DNA of 43,669 nucleotides from Clostridia bacterium (GCA_017518975.1 JAFWTH010000180.1:1-43669), one strand, 5' to 3'. Counted from the first letter of the stretch, positions 5,786 to 15,507 are shown. Notes: generated by a model not told the origin, from the letters alone. Numbers and translations: made by a program.

Positions 5786-8503
5786 ATGAAAAAACTATTT
5801 TGCATTCTGCTCACGGCTATTATGATAACGTCCGTGTTCGCCGCGGCGATACCCGCGTCCGCCGAGTCGTTCTCGGACGTCGGTAAAAACCGCTGGAGCG
5901 CGTCTTCCATCGCTTACGCCGTCGAAAAAGGGTATATGAACGGCGTCGGGAACGGAAAATTCGATCCCTCGGGGTCGCTGACACGCGCAAGGGTCACGAC
6001 CGTTCTGTGGCGCAGAGAGGAATCCCCCGCGCCGACTGATCCGAGCGGCTTTTCGGACGTCCCCGCGGGGACCTGGTACACGGACGCCGTCTCGTGGGCG
6101 AAGCAGACCGGTATCGTAAACGGAATGACCGAGACGACGTTCTCTCCGAAAGGACTCATCACGAGAGAGCAGCTCGCAACGATGCTTTACCGCTATTCGT
6201 CGTTCAAAGGATACGACGTGTCGGGCAGCGCGGATCTCTCGGCGTTTTCAGACGCCGCGAAGGTAAGCGGATGGGCAAAACCCGCTCTTTCCTGGGCGGT
6301 CTCCTCGGGTCTCGTCAGGGGATTGACCGATAAAGTTCTCGGACCCGGCGGCCCGGCGACGCGCGAACAGTTTGCGGCGATCCTCGAAAGGTTCGACGAA
6401 AGCGTGAAACTCGCGTACAACGAACCCGTTCCTCTGAGCTCGTTCACCGAAAAGGAATATCCGCTCGTGAAGGACGCCGACTTCTACGTTTCACCGACGG
6501 GAAGCGACTCGGGCGACGGATCCTTCGCGCATCCGTTCGCAACGTGGGGCAGAGCGGCGGAGGCCGCCCGCGGGATCGAAAAGACCGCGGAAAAAGGTTC
6601 GGTCAAAGTCGCGTTCATGGCGGGAGACTACGGCGCGCTGTCCGTTTACCTCGACGCCGCGGACTCAGGCACCGCGGACTGCCCCGTTATTTTCTGCAAG
6701 TACGGGGACGGAGACGTCGTTTTCAATAACGGTTTCGACGTGCTCTCATCCGACTTCACCGACCTCACCGAGAAGGAAAAGAGCTTCTTCAATTCAAAAG
6801 CCGTCGGAAAGATCAGAAAGGCGGACCTGTCCGGTAAACTGGAAAACTACGATCCCGTCTCGCTGATGGTTATGGGAGACTCGGGAGAGTGCACCCTCGC
6901 CCGTTATCCCAACAAGTTCCCGGACGGAACTGACGATCTTCTGCCCGAATGCGGCTATACTATCGACGACAATCATATCAGAATAACGCTTCGGTTCCTT
7001 AAAAGCAAAATCGAGAGATACCACGCTCCCGAGGAACTTTACCTCTTCGGTTATCTGACGACGGGATGGTACAAGGATACTCTCGAGACCGGCGGGTACA
7101 CCGTTTCCGACGGGGGAGATTTCGATTTCCTTATCACTCACCCGGAAACGGCGAGAATGGGTCATCTGCGCTATCTCGAACTCGACGGATTTGACAGCGC
7201 TTTCTGGAACAAGACCGCAGTCATCAACGCGTCCGAGGAGCTCGACTCCTCAGGCGAATACTGGATCGACAAGAGCACCGGCGCCTTTTACGTATACGAC
7301 CCGTCGGGAGACTACCACTTCACCGGCGGCGGCGATATGATAACGCTCGGCCGGACGGCGTACGTTACTTTCCGCGGACTTGATTTCAAGAACTCCGACG
7401 GATTTATGATATATGCGGATCACCCTCGCGGGGTGACGGTCGACGGGTGCAGTTTCGTCGGATGTACCGCCCCCAGCATGGTATGCCTCGAAAGCTGTGA
7501 TCCGGGCGTACCGTTCGACGTGACCGTAAAGGATTCGACCTTCTCTACGTGCGCGGCTGAAGGAGTCAGGATCCGCGCCGGAAGCGCGTCCGACAAGTTC
7601 GGCACCGGAACGGGAGTCGTCGTCGACAACAACTATTTCACTCTCACCAACCTGCGCATCGGAAATCAGGGCGCGCTCAAGACCGAGGTCCCGGGAGCGC
7701 ACGTCACTCACAACGTTTTCAAAAAGTGCTACTGGGAGGGTATCGACTTCCGCGGAGCTTCAAACCTGATCTCCGAGTACAACGTTTTCGACGAAGTCTG
7801 CTATAACGGCGACGACACGGGCGCGATGAACAACTGGAACTCCGTCGACTGCTGCGGGAATATCGTCAGATACAACCTGTTCATGAACATCCGCGGCGGG
7901 ACGAACGGAAGAAACTCGCTTTACCTCGACGACACTGCGGGCACGACGGTCGAATCGAATATCTTCTACAACGTCAACTGCACCGCGCTGAATAACGGTA
8001 TCAGTAAGTACAACGTCTTCAGGAACAACGTCATCATTCTGCCGGAACAGAATCGCGGCATAGGATGCGCCTACACTACGGCGGCAACGCTCGAAGCAGA
8101 AAAGTATATGACCGAGGGAACGCCCGAAAAGTTCCTCACAAGCGAGTATTACCTCAGATGGAAGCGCGCGTTCGATTACTTCGACAGCCATCCCGAGATC
8201 AAAGCTCAGGCGGAGGAAATGTGGCCGGGATACTTTGATATCTCCCTTGATCCCGACGACTGGCAGAAGCCCGAGTTCTGCATGAACTCGTCGCTCGTTA
8301 TCACGGGCAACGTCGAGATCAACCGGGTAGGCGGCGTCGGCGAGTACGATGAGACGATTTCAAAATATTCCGTGATTGAGAACAACGTGGGATATACGGT
8401 CGAAGAAAACCCGTTCTTCGTCAACCCGACGGCGGGCGACTACCGTCTGACGGAAGAGGCCGCGTTCCCGGATTATCACTTTGAACTGATCGGCAGATAT
8501 TGA
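5786..8503 (+). CDS. S-layer-anchored right-handed beta-helix protein, copy 1, 905 aa
   Basis: A signal peptide (MKKLFCILLTAIMITSVFAA with an AXA site near residue 26) is followed by three SLH repeats (about residues 28-205) that anchor the protein to the wall. After a linker, the block DADFYVSPTGSDSGDGSF opens the DUF1565/pectate-lyase-like superfamily, and the rest is a long right-handed beta-helix with repeated Asn/Gly turns such as NNYFTLTN and SEYNVFDE. The end NPFFVNPTAGDYR to IGRY is shared with the two paralogues downstream. Such proteins usually bind or cleave acidic polysaccharides; no catalytic residues could be assigned, so lyase, epimerase or adhesin roles stay open. ATG at 5786 fits AAAGG about 10 nt upstream better than the in-frame TTG or ATG before it. 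Confidence 0.9.
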   Translation: MKKLFCILLTAIMITSVFAAAIPASAESFSDVGKNRWSASSIAYAVEKGYMNGVGNGKFDPSGSLTRARVTTVLWRREESPAPTDPSGFSDVPAGTWYTDAVSWAKQTGIVNGMTETTFSPKGLITREQLATMLYRYSSFKGYDVSGSADLSAFSDAAKVSGWAKPALSWAVSSGLVRGLTDKVLGPGGPATREQFAAILERFDESVKLAYNEPVPLSSFTEKEYPLVKDADFYVSPTGSDSGDGSFAHPFATWGRAAEAARGIEKTAEKGSVKVAFMAGDYGALSVYLDAADSGTADCPVIFCKYGDGDVVFNNGFDVLSSDFTDLTEKEKSFFNSKAVGKIRKADLSGKLENYDPVSLMVMGDSGECTLARYPNKFPDGTDDLLPECGYTIDDNHIRITLRFLKSKIERYHAPEELYLFGYLTTGWYKDTLETGGYTVSDGGDFDFLITHPETARMGHLRYLELDGFDSAFWNKTAVINASEELDSSGEYWIDKSTGAFYVYDPSGDYHFTGGGDMITLGRTAYVTFRGLDFKNSDGFMIYADHPRGVTVDGCSFVGCTAPSMVCLESCDPGVPFDVTVKDSTFSTCAAEGVRIRAGSASDKFGTGTGVVVDNNYFTLTNLRIGNQGALKTEVPGAHVTHNVFKKCYWEGIDFRGASNLISEYNVFDEVCYNGDDTGAMNNWNSVDCCGNIVRYNLFMNIRGGTNGRNSLYLDDTAGTTVESNIFYNVNCTALNNGISKYNVFRNNVIILPEQNRGIGCAYTTAATLEAEKYMTEGTPEKFLTSEYYLRWKRAFDYFDSHPEIKAQAEEMWPGYFDISLDPDDWQKPEFCMNSSLVITGNVEINRVGGVGEYDETISKYSVIENNVGYTVEENPFFVNPTAGDYRLTEEAAFPDYHFELIGRY

Positions 8504-8540
8504 ACGTCCCCGATTTCGGGATACGGGAAAGAGGCGCGTT

Positions 8541-9578
8541 ATGATCGAACTTTTGTCCCCTGAAAACGGGACGGAAGTCTCCGTTCTTACGGAGGCGCAG
8601 AGAAGATTCATCAGGGATTACCGTGACGGCGGTCTCCCCAAGGGACCGGTCGCATATATCACGGGCGAGTCGTCATGGCCCGCGGCCGTGCTGTTCAGGT
8701 GGCGGGCGGAGGACGTACCCGTCCCTCAGAGGGTCGAGGTGTCGGAGAGCGAGGATTTCACGCCCTGCCGATACGTGAACCTCACCCGCGTCTCCCAGTC
8801 GCAGGACGGAGAGTTTTTCTCGGCGGGACGCAATTTCATGACAGGCAAACGGTATTTCTGGCGGGTGACCGCGGAGGGCGCCGTGTCGGATACGAGGTCG
8901 TTCACAACGGCGCCCGACCCGATCCGTCCGATCGCCGCCGATTTCTCACCGAACATCCGCGACCTCGGCGGAAAGATCGCGGCGGACGGCAGACGGATAA
9001 AACAGGGTCTGCTGTACCGCGGAACGTACCCGGAACCGGACTGTTTCGAGGACGTCGACAATCAGGGCCTCACGGAAAGAGGCAGAGACACCTTCATCAA
9101 GGAACTCGGGATCCGGTCTCAGATCGACCTGAGGCACGAAGCGGAGGGACGTTTTGAAAAAAGTCCCGTCGGAGACGGCGTGAGATACGTTCAGGTCTCA
9201 TTCGACGCCCCGTTCGGGGGCACGTTCAACGACCGGGGACTCGGTCAGATGAAACAGGCGTTTGAGGTCCTTTTCGATGAGGACGCGTATCCCGTTTATT
9301 ACCACTGTCACACCGGGGCGGACCGGACCGGTTTCCTGTCCATCGTCATCGGAGGAATACTCGGCTTTTCCGACAACGATCTCAGGCTCGACTACAATTT
9401 CACCACTTTCCACGAATACAGAAACTGGAGAGAATGCTGCGATCTCAAGGACTATTTTGCTTATCTGCGCGAATGCTTCGGAGAACACACGCTTTCCGAA
9501 CTCGTTATGCTCCACCTTACGAACTGGGGCATTCCCGAGGAAAAGTTGCTGAGAATGCGCGCATTTCTCACCGAATGA
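8541..9578 (+). CDS. Tyrosine/dual-specificity phosphatase-like protein, 345 aa
   Basis: The C-terminal two thirds match the bacterial Y_phosphatase3 type: FSPNIRDLGGKIAADG and GLLYRGTYPE near residues 135-165, then the catalytic P-loop HCHTGADRTG near residue 255, a CX5R motif. The first ~125 residues look like a fibronectin-III or Ig-like beta-sandwich (VLFRWRAEDVPVPQRVEVSE, KRYFWRVTAEG). Family members act on phosphotyrosine or phosphoinositide-like substrates; the substrate here is unknown. No signal peptide is visible, though an Ig-like module is usually extracytoplasmic. It starts 37 bp after the SLH-beta-helix gene with GGAAAGAGG upstream and no strong terminator between, so the two are probably co-transcribed. 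Confidence 0.85.
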   Translation: MIELLSPENGTEVSVLTEAQRRFIRDYRDGGLPKGPVAYITGESSWPAAVLFRWRAEDVPVPQRVEVSESEDFTPCRYVNLTRVSQSQDGEFFSAGRNFMTGKRYFWRVTAEGAVSDTRSFTTAPDPIRPIAADFSPNIRDLGGKIAADGRRIKQGLLYRGTYPEPDCFEDVDNQGLTERGRDTFIKELGIRSQIDLRHEAEGRFEKSPVGDGVRYVQVSFDAPFGGTFNDRGLGQMKQAFEVLFDEDAYPVYYHCHTGADRTGFLSIVIGGILGFSDNDLRLDYNFTTFHEYRNWRECCDLKDYFAYLRECFGEHTLSELVMLHLTNWGIPEEKLLRMRAFLTE

Positions 9579-9592
9579 TCCGTCTTCTCAGA

Positions 9593-9632
9593 GCAAAACG
9601 GGTTTTACGGTTTGGCTTTCTCCGTTTTGCGC
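9593..9632. repeat. Intergenic hairpin upstream of the terminator
   Basis: GCAAAACGG near 9593 pairs with CCGTTTTGC about 20 nt later, and a second small hairpin GTTCC-GGGC-GGAAC follows. The rest of 9579-9800 holds the terminator and promoter listed separately; I see no gene in it. Confidence 0.55.
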
Positions 9633-9678
9633 CGTTCCGGGCGGAACAAATAAACTCGGCGAAGCCGAAGGATCTGAA

Positions 9679-9707
9679 GCCTTCCCCTTGAGGGGAGGGC
9701 TTTTTTT
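9679..9707 (+). terminator. Terminator made of the CTTCCCCT/AGGGGA repeat core
   Basis: GCCTTCCCCT (9679-9688) pairs with AGGGGAGGGC (9691-9700) through one G-T wobble and is followed by seven T residues. The same core recurs twice in the element at 12532-12652. Confidence 0.85.
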
Positions 9708-9763
9708 CTCACTTCATTTCGTTTACCGGACTTCAATACGAAAACCGGCATGAAAAATATTTA

Positions 9764-9792
9764 TTGAATATGTAATTACGTTTTGATATAAT
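9764..9792 (+). promoter_or_regulatory. Strong promoter of SLH-beta-helix copy 2
   Basis: TTGAAT (9764-9769), a 17-bp spacer and a perfect TATAAT (9787-9792) with an extended -10 TG at 9784-9785. Confidence 0.88.
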
Positions 9793-9827
9793 GGGATCGA
9801 TCAAAGAAAGTCACGGGGAGGAAAAAT

Positions 9828-12521
9828 ATGAAAAGAATTCTTTCGCTTATTTTTGTGCTTCTTATGACCGCGTCGTGCGCCACGGTGATTTTCGCGTCGA
9901 AAACCGGTTTTTCGGACGTTGAAGATACGCGCTGGAGCGCGTCTTCGATCGCCTACGCGGTCGCAAAAGGATATATGAACGGCGTGGGAGACGGTAAGTT
10001 CGATCCGACCGGATCCCTGACCAGAGGGATGGTCGCGACCGTTCTGTGGCGGCGCGAGGGATCCCCCGCTCCGACCGCCCCGAGCGGATTTGTTGACGTC
10101 CCCGCCGGCGCGTGGTACGCGGACGCCGTCGCGTGGGCAAAGGAAACGGGCGTCGTCAACGGGATGACCGAAACGACGTTCGCCCCGAACGGTTTCATCA
10201 CCCGCGAGCAGCTCGCGACTATGCTCTTCCGTTTCTCGTCCTCCGCGCCGGTCTCCGTGCCGGAGCGCGCCGACCTCACCCCTTTCGCGGACGATGAAAA
10301 AACGTCCGGATGGGCGAGGGAATCCCTCGAGTGGGCGGTCGAAGCGGGATTGATCAACGGAACTGACGGAAACAGACTCGCTCCCGGAGGCAACGCGACG
10401 CGCGAGCAGTTCGCGGCGATAATAGAGAGATACGACAACACGTTCTGGCTTCAATACAACACTCCCATACTCACGAGCCGTCATACGGTACGCGATTATC
10501 CGCTCGTGACCGACGCCGACTTCTACGTCGCGACTGACGGCGACGACGGAAACGACGGATCGTTCTCACGTCCGTTCAAAACGTGGGACAGAGCGATCAA
10601 AGCGGTGCGCGGAATTCCGAAAACCGCCGAAGAGGGCGGGATCACGGTCGCATTTATGGCCGGCGAGTACGACGCGCCGCACGTTACGATGACCGCGGAA
10701 GATTCCGGCGCTCCCGAATGTCCCGTCACCTACTGCAAATACGGCGACGGAGACGTGACCTTCAACGGAGGCATAGATCTTTACCCGGAGGATTTCACCG
10801 AGCTCGACGAGAGCGAAAAAGCGCTGTTCAACGAGAAATACACCGACAATATCAAGAAGTACGATATCTCGTCCGTTCTTGACTCCGGCCTCGACAAGGA
10901 TTCGGTCGTCATATTCTCCGAGGATTGGCTCTGCACCCCGGCGAGATATCCGAACAGATTCCCCGACGGCTCCGACTCTCTTCTGTACGGCGCGTCAAGT
11001 CATACAAGGACCGCAATGAAGATAATCCATCCCATCCTTGCGAAGAGGATCGCGTCGTATTCCCCCGAAGCGGTCGAGGACATGGAGATCTACGGATATA
11101 TCATCTGGGGATTCAAAAAGTCGATATTCGGATGCGCTTCCTACGACGCGGAGACGTCCGTACTCGAGACCGATTACGACACTCTGAACCTCGACTGGTG
11201 GAACGGCTCGGCGGGACTCGGCATCGAGGTCGCCGTTCTCGATATAGCTTGCGAACTCGACTGCGACGGCGAATACTGGATAGACGCCGCGACGAAGACG
11301 CTTTACGTTTACTCCCCGAACGGAGTTTACCATATCCCCGTCGAGGGAACGATGATCTCGATGGACGGGACGAACGATATCACGTTCCGCGGACTCGGGT
11401 TTCAAAACACGACCGGAGCGTTCATCGAAGGGGAACTTTGCCACGGCGTCACGATCGACCGGTGCACGTTCAGCGGAGTCAGTTCGACCGCCGGGGTCAG
11501 TTTCAGAGACTGCTCGACGGAGCGGGCGCTCGATCTGGCGGTGACCGACTGCGAGTTTTCATGCGCATACGGTCAGTCGCTGTACGTCAACGGAGGATGC
11601 AGCGGCGCGGTAAGATACTCTAAAAACGCGAGCGTCCTGTTCGACAACAACCTCGTTTCCTCATCCAATCTCGTGTTCGACGATCAGAACGCCGTCGACC
11701 TCGTCAGCTGCTCGGATCTCAGGATCACTCACAACCGGATCGAGCATACGTCGCGCGGTTCGATCTCCTTCAGCATGTCGTATAACGTGCTGATCGAATA
11801 CAACGACTTCGACTCGGCGATGATCAACTCTCAGGACGGAGGGATCCTCTACTCCGCCGGCAACGTCGACGGCAGAAACGTTACGGTCCGCCATAATTTC
11901 TTCAACTATATGGAGGTCAGGGGGATCGGAGCGTTCGGCTACTACGTCGACGACAACGAGGCGGGAGTCGAAATATACGCGAACCTGTTCTACGACGAGC
12001 TGTTTCCGGTCGTGATCCACAAGGGCAGAGACAACTTCGTTCACGACAACGTTTTCATCAGAGAAAGCACGGCGGTCTCTCTCAGCATCGGTCAGATGCA
12101 CGCCGTTGAAGAGTACGGTACGGACGCACCCGCGAAATCCTACGACGTCAGGCAGACGACGAGGTCCTATCAGGCGGTCTTCGACAACATGGCGGCGTAT
12201 CCCGAATACCTCGCCGGGATCGAAAAGTGGTGTCCGGAGCTTCTGAACTACCACCTTGACTACAGCCGTACCGACGATCCGAATTTCGTCATGAGTCCCG
12301 TGAACACGATAAAAAATAACGTTCACATCAACTCAAAGGCGTCCTTCACCGAGCAGCCGACCGCCGACAAATATCTGAACAAGTACACCGTCGTTGAAGG
12401 CAACCGCGGATTCACGACTGACGAGAACCCGTTCTTCGTCAATCCGACCGTGGGAGACTACCGTCTTAAAGACGGCGCGGGGATAATGGATATCGAAATA
12501 GAAAACATAGGTCGTTATTAG
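9828..12521 (+). CDS. S-layer-anchored right-handed beta-helix protein, copy 2, 897 aa
   Basis: Same architecture as the gene at 5786: signal peptide (about residues 1-24), three SLH repeats to about residue 205, then DADFYVATDGDDGNDGSF opening the beta-helix and the shared C-terminal NPFFVNPTVGDYR to IGRY. GGGGAGG directly precedes the ATG. The SLH region is almost residue-for-residue that of the next gene (12735), for example PAPTAPSGFVDVPAGAWYAD and LTPFADDEKTSGWA, whereas the beta-helices differ over most of their length. The signal peptide contains TASC, but the full lipobox is not met and an SLH anchor makes lipidation unnecessary. Likely an exported polysaccharide-binding or -modifying protein; catalytic activity unproven. 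Confidence 0.9.
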   Translation: MKRILSLIFVLLMTASCATVIFASKTGFSDVEDTRWSASSIAYAVAKGYMNGVGDGKFDPTGSLTRGMVATVLWRREGSPAPTAPSGFVDVPAGAWYADAVAWAKETGVVNGMTETTFAPNGFITREQLATMLFRFSSSAPVSVPERADLTPFADDEKTSGWARESLEWAVEAGLINGTDGNRLAPGGNATREQFAAIIERYDNTFWLQYNTPILTSRHTVRDYPLVTDADFYVATDGDDGNDGSFSRPFKTWDRAIKAVRGIPKTAEEGGITVAFMAGEYDAPHVTMTAEDSGAPECPVTYCKYGDGDVTFNGGIDLYPEDFTELDESEKALFNEKYTDNIKKYDISSVLDSGLDKDSVVIFSEDWLCTPARYPNRFPDGSDSLLYGASSHTRTAMKIIHPILAKRIASYSPEAVEDMEIYGYIIWGFKKSIFGCASYDAETSVLETDYDTLNLDWWNGSAGLGIEVAVLDIACELDCDGEYWIDAATKTLYVYSPNGVYHIPVEGTMISMDGTNDITFRGLGFQNTTGAFIEGELCHGVTIDRCTFSGVSSTAGVSFRDCSTERALDLAVTDCEFSCAYGQSLYVNGGCSGAVRYSKNASVLFDNNLVSSSNLVFDDQNAVDLVSCSDLRITHNRIEHTSRGSISFSMSYNVLIEYNDFDSAMINSQDGGILYSAGNVDGRNVTVRHNFFNYMEVRGIGAFGYYVDDNEAGVEIYANLFYDELFPVVIHKGRDNFVHDNVFIRESTAVSLSIGQMHAVEEYGTDAPAKSYDVRQTTRSYQAVFDNMAAYPEYLAGIEKWCPELLNYHLDYSRTDDPNFVMSPVNTIKNNVHINSKASFTEQPTADKYLNKYTVVEGNRGFTTDENPFFVNPTVGDYRLKDGAGIMDIEIENIGRY

Positions 12522-12531
12522 TTGATCTTAG

Positions 12532-12652
12532 CCTTCCCCTCGAGGGGAAGGTGGGTCCGAAGGACCCGGATGAGGTGAGGAAACAAAATCCGGGTCACCT
12601 CAATCAGTTCGCATTGCTTCGCAATGCTGACAGCTTCCCCTCAAGGGGAAGC
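12532..12652. repeat. Composite structured intergenic element with multiple nested hairpins
   Basis: In order: CCTTCCCCT-CG-AGGGGAAGG (12532-12551), GGGTCC-GAA-GGACCC (12553-12567), a longer fold pairing CCCGGA and GAGGTGA (12565-12578) with TCCGGG and TCACCTC (12589-12601), GCATTGC-TTC-GCAATGC (12611-12627) and GCTTCCCC-TCAA-GGGGAAGC (12633-12652). The first and last hairpins share a core. No T tract follows, so it is not a simple terminator. The pattern is that of a mobile or structured intergenic repeat. Confidence 0.85.
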
Positions 12653-12691
12653 CTCGGCGGAAGCCCGAACGGCACCGTATAATCATTTCCC

Positions 12692-12716
12692 ATTGTTAAT
12701 TGTCAATTGTCAATTC
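12692..12716. repeat. Short AATTGTC tandem/palindromic tract
   Basis: ATTGTTAATTGTCAATTGTC continues with AATT, a 7-nt unit repeated with dyad symmetry just before the AAGGAG of the next gene. A TATAAT at 12678-12683 lies beside it but lacks a recognisable -35, so the promoter of copy 3 is unclear. The tract could be a regulator binding site or a fragment of a repeat. Confidence 0.55.
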
Positions 12717-12734
12717 ATAAGGAGTACGTGAAGT

Positions 12735-15479
12735 ATGAAAAAACTTATCTCTCTCTTTATTGCGATCGTGATGCTCGCATCAGCGCTTGCGGCGATACCC
12801 GCGTCCGCTGTCGGCACCGGCTTTTCTGACGTCGCCGACAGCCGCTGGAGCGCGTCGGCGATAAAGTACGCCGTTGATAACGGCTATATGAACGGCGTCG
12901 GAGACGGTAAGTTCGATCCGACCGGCGCCCTGACCCGTGGAATGGTCGCGACCGTTCTGTGGCGCCGCGAGGGAGCCCCCGCGCCGACCGCGCCGAGCGG
13001 CTTTGTTGACGTCCCCGCGGGCGCGTGGTACGCCGACGCCGTGGCGTGGGCGAAGCAAACCGGCGTCGTCCAGGGGATGACGGAGACGACGTTCGCTCCG
13101 AACGGTTTCATCACCCGCGAGCAGCTCGCGACGATGCTTTTCCGCTTCTCTTCATCCGCGCCGGTCTCCGTGCCGGAGCGCGCCGACCTCACCCCGTTCG
13201 CGGACGACGAGAAAACGTCCGGATGGGCGAAAGAATCGCTCGAATGGGCTGTCGAAGCGGGACTTATCAACGGCACGGACGGGAACCGTCTCGCACCGTC
13301 GGGCAACGCGACCAGAGAGCAGTTCGCCACGATAATCGAACGTTACGACGGCACGTTCAAGCTCGTCTACAACAGACCCGTGGTGAGGTCTCACTACACC
13401 GAACCCGAATACCCGCTCGTCGACGACGCGGATTTTTACGTTTCGACGACCGGATCGGATGAAAACGACGGCTCCTTCGATCATCCCTTCGCAACTTTCG
13501 AAAAAGCTGTCGAAGCGGTGCGCGGAGTTCCCAAAACGGCGGAAAAAGGCTGCGTCAAGGTCGCGTTCATGGCGGGAAGATACTCCCCTGTCCATCTCGA
13601 CCTGACGGAAGTTGATTCCGGAACGCCTGAGTGCCCTGTAATATACTGCAAATACGGCGACGGCGACGTCGTGTTCGACAACGGCGTCACGATCCCCGAG
13701 AGCGCGTTCAAACCGCTTGATGAAAACGAAAAGTCGATGTTCCGCTACCCCGAAAGGATAAAAAGAGTCGACATCAGCGCGTATTATGAGGATATCCCCG
13801 AATACGACGACTTTTCCCTTTACAGCGACGACGCTCTTTTGAACGTCGCGCGGTATCCCAACAGATACGAGGACGGCTCGGATCATTTTCTCTCCTCGGG
13901 CCGCACTTACGACGATGCGTCTCTTCTGATAACGAACACCGTCCTTGCGCGCAAGATCGCTAAATACTCCGCGGAAGAGGTCGCGGAAATGCGCGTGTTC
14001 GGATATATCATCCGCGGATACAGAAAAGACGTTTTCAAAGCGGCGTCCTTCGATCCGGAAACCGGCGTCCTCGTGATCGCCAACCCCGAGACGTCCGAAT
14101 TCGGAAGAATGAGAGAAGGATGGCAGGGAGTCGACGGCCAGGGCATCGAGTTGTGCGTCCTCAACGTCCCGTACGAACTCGACTATCGGTATGAATACTG
14201 GGTCGACAGATCGACCGGGACCCTTTACGTATTCGAACCCGAGGGCAACTACCGTATCCCGGGCGGGAAAGGCGAGAAGCTCCTCCGCGGCGATCCGTAC
14301 GACGCGGGCGACGGTCTGCCCCCCGTTCCCGAATACGTCGTGATCGACGCGCGGGGCGTCGGCTATATCACTCTCCTCGGTCTTGACTTTGAAAACGCCT
14401 CCGGCGCTTTCATCTTCGCCTTCAAGACGTCCGGTCTTATGATCGACAGATGCTCCTTCAGATATTCGACCGGAAGAAATCACGCTCTGCTTGAGTATTC
14501 GCTCGACGGAGCGCCGATGGATCTCTCCATCATCAACAGCGAATTCGACTACTCGGTCGGCTGCGGCGTATACGTCATGGACGTGTCGAACGGGCCGAAC
14601 AGATATACCGATATCAGCAACGTAAAGGTCGACAACTGCTATTTCGGTCACACCAACCTCGAGTATGACGTCGAGGGCGCGTGCAATCTCTTCAAGTGCA
14701 CGAAGGGAGTCATCTCGCACTGCGATTTCGTCGAGTGTCACCGTTATGCCGTTCAGTTCGACTATTCCTGCGACGTCGTCGTCGAGTACAACAATTTCGA
14801 CAGCGCGATGACGAACTCCGAAGACGGAGGAGTCATCCGCACCGCGCTCGGTATGGACAGTAACGCGGTGATCAGATACAATCTCGTCAACACCGTTCCG
14901 AACGGCTCCGTAGGAAGGTTCGCGCAGTACTCCGACCTCGTAGACTGCGGATCGACGGACTGCAACAACCTGTTCTACGACGCGGGTCCTATCGTATACG
15001 CAGACGGAGGGCGCGACAACGCCGCGATCGACAACGTGTTCATCGGCGGCGGTATCGACGTGGGCTCACTCGTCCCGGGTATCCTCGAAGCCGGAAATGC
15101 GGCGCGAAGCGAGTTCCCGATCAACATGCATCTCGGCAACTGGTCGCGGATACTCAGCTACTGCGACACCGTCCCGGGCTACCGCGAGGAACTTGAAAAA
15201 CGCAGACCCGGAGCGTCGACGTTCAGTTTCGATTTCAACGATCCCGATGACCCGAACTTCTTCCTGGCCCCGGTCACCACAGTCAGGGGCAACGCCTTCA
15301 TCAACAGTGACGGTACGGTAAGGGCGGGCGCAAAGAGTCCCGAATTTCTGATACTGGAAGACAACACGGCTTACGGATACGACGAAAATCCGTTCTTCGT
15401 CAATCCGACGATCGGCGACTACCGCGTCCGCGAGGGAGTCGATCTTGATCTCCCGTTCGAGCAGATAGGTCGTTATTGA
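12735..15479 (+). CDS. S-layer-anchored right-handed beta-helix protein, copy 3, 914 aa
   Basis: Signal peptide MKKLISLFIAIVMLASALAA with cleavage near PASA, three SLH repeats to about residue 205, then DADFYVSTTGSDENDGSF and a beta-helix ending NPFFVNPTIGDYR to IGRY. It has an insertion around residues 515-535 (GGKGEKLLRGDPYDAGDGLP) absent from the other two copies, within the strand leading to the core helix. AAGGAG lies about 10 nt before the ATG. The SLH half is nearly identical to copy 2, suggesting recent duplication or recombination confined to the anchor. Substrate and activity cannot be read from sequence. Confidence 0.9.
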   Translation: MKKLISLFIAIVMLASALAAIPASAVGTGFSDVADSRWSASAIKYAVDNGYMNGVGDGKFDPTGALTRGMVATVLWRREGAPAPTAPSGFVDVPAGAWYADAVAWAKQTGVVQGMTETTFAPNGFITREQLATMLFRFSSSAPVSVPERADLTPFADDEKTSGWAKESLEWAVEAGLINGTDGNRLAPSGNATREQFATIIERYDGTFKLVYNRPVVRSHYTEPEYPLVDDADFYVSTTGSDENDGSFDHPFATFEKAVEAVRGVPKTAEKGCVKVAFMAGRYSPVHLDLTEVDSGTPECPVIYCKYGDGDVVFDNGVTIPESAFKPLDENEKSMFRYPERIKRVDISAYYEDIPEYDDFSLYSDDALLNVARYPNRYEDGSDHFLSSGRTYDDASLLITNTVLARKIAKYSAEEVAEMRVFGYIIRGYRKDVFKAASFDPETGVLVIANPETSEFGRMREGWQGVDGQGIELCVLNVPYELDYRYEYWVDRSTGTLYVFEPEGNYRIPGGKGEKLLRGDPYDAGDGLPPVPEYVVIDARGVGYITLLGLDFENASGAFIFAFKTSGLMIDRCSFRYSTGRNHALLEYSLDGAPMDLSIINSEFDYSVGCGVYVMDVSNGPNRYTDISNVKVDNCYFGHTNLEYDVEGACNLFKCTKGVISHCDFVECHRYAVQFDYSCDVVVEYNNFDSAMTNSEDGGVIRTALGMDSNAVIRYNLVNTVPNGSVGRFAQYSDLVDCGSTDCNNLFYDAGPIVYADGGRDNAAIDNVFIGGGIDVGSLVPGILEAGNAARSEFPINMHLGNWSRILSYCDTVPGYREELEKRRPGASTFSFDFNDPDDPNFFLAPVTTVRGNAFINSDGTVRAGAKSPEFLILEDNTAYGYDENPFFVNPTIGDYRVREGVDLDLPFEQIGRY

Positions 15480-15507
15480 TTCGTCTTGAGACGGATCAAT
15501 AACGGAT

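Noticed and set aside
9828..9900. Lipoprotein signal (TASC) in SLH copy 2
   Set aside because: The -3 residue is Thr and the site lies in mid-hydrophobic core; the SLH anchor and paralogues fit a type I signal peptide.
12692..12716. CRISPR-like repeat tract
   Set aside because: Units are 7 nt, without spacers or Cas genes; it is a short palindromic tract.
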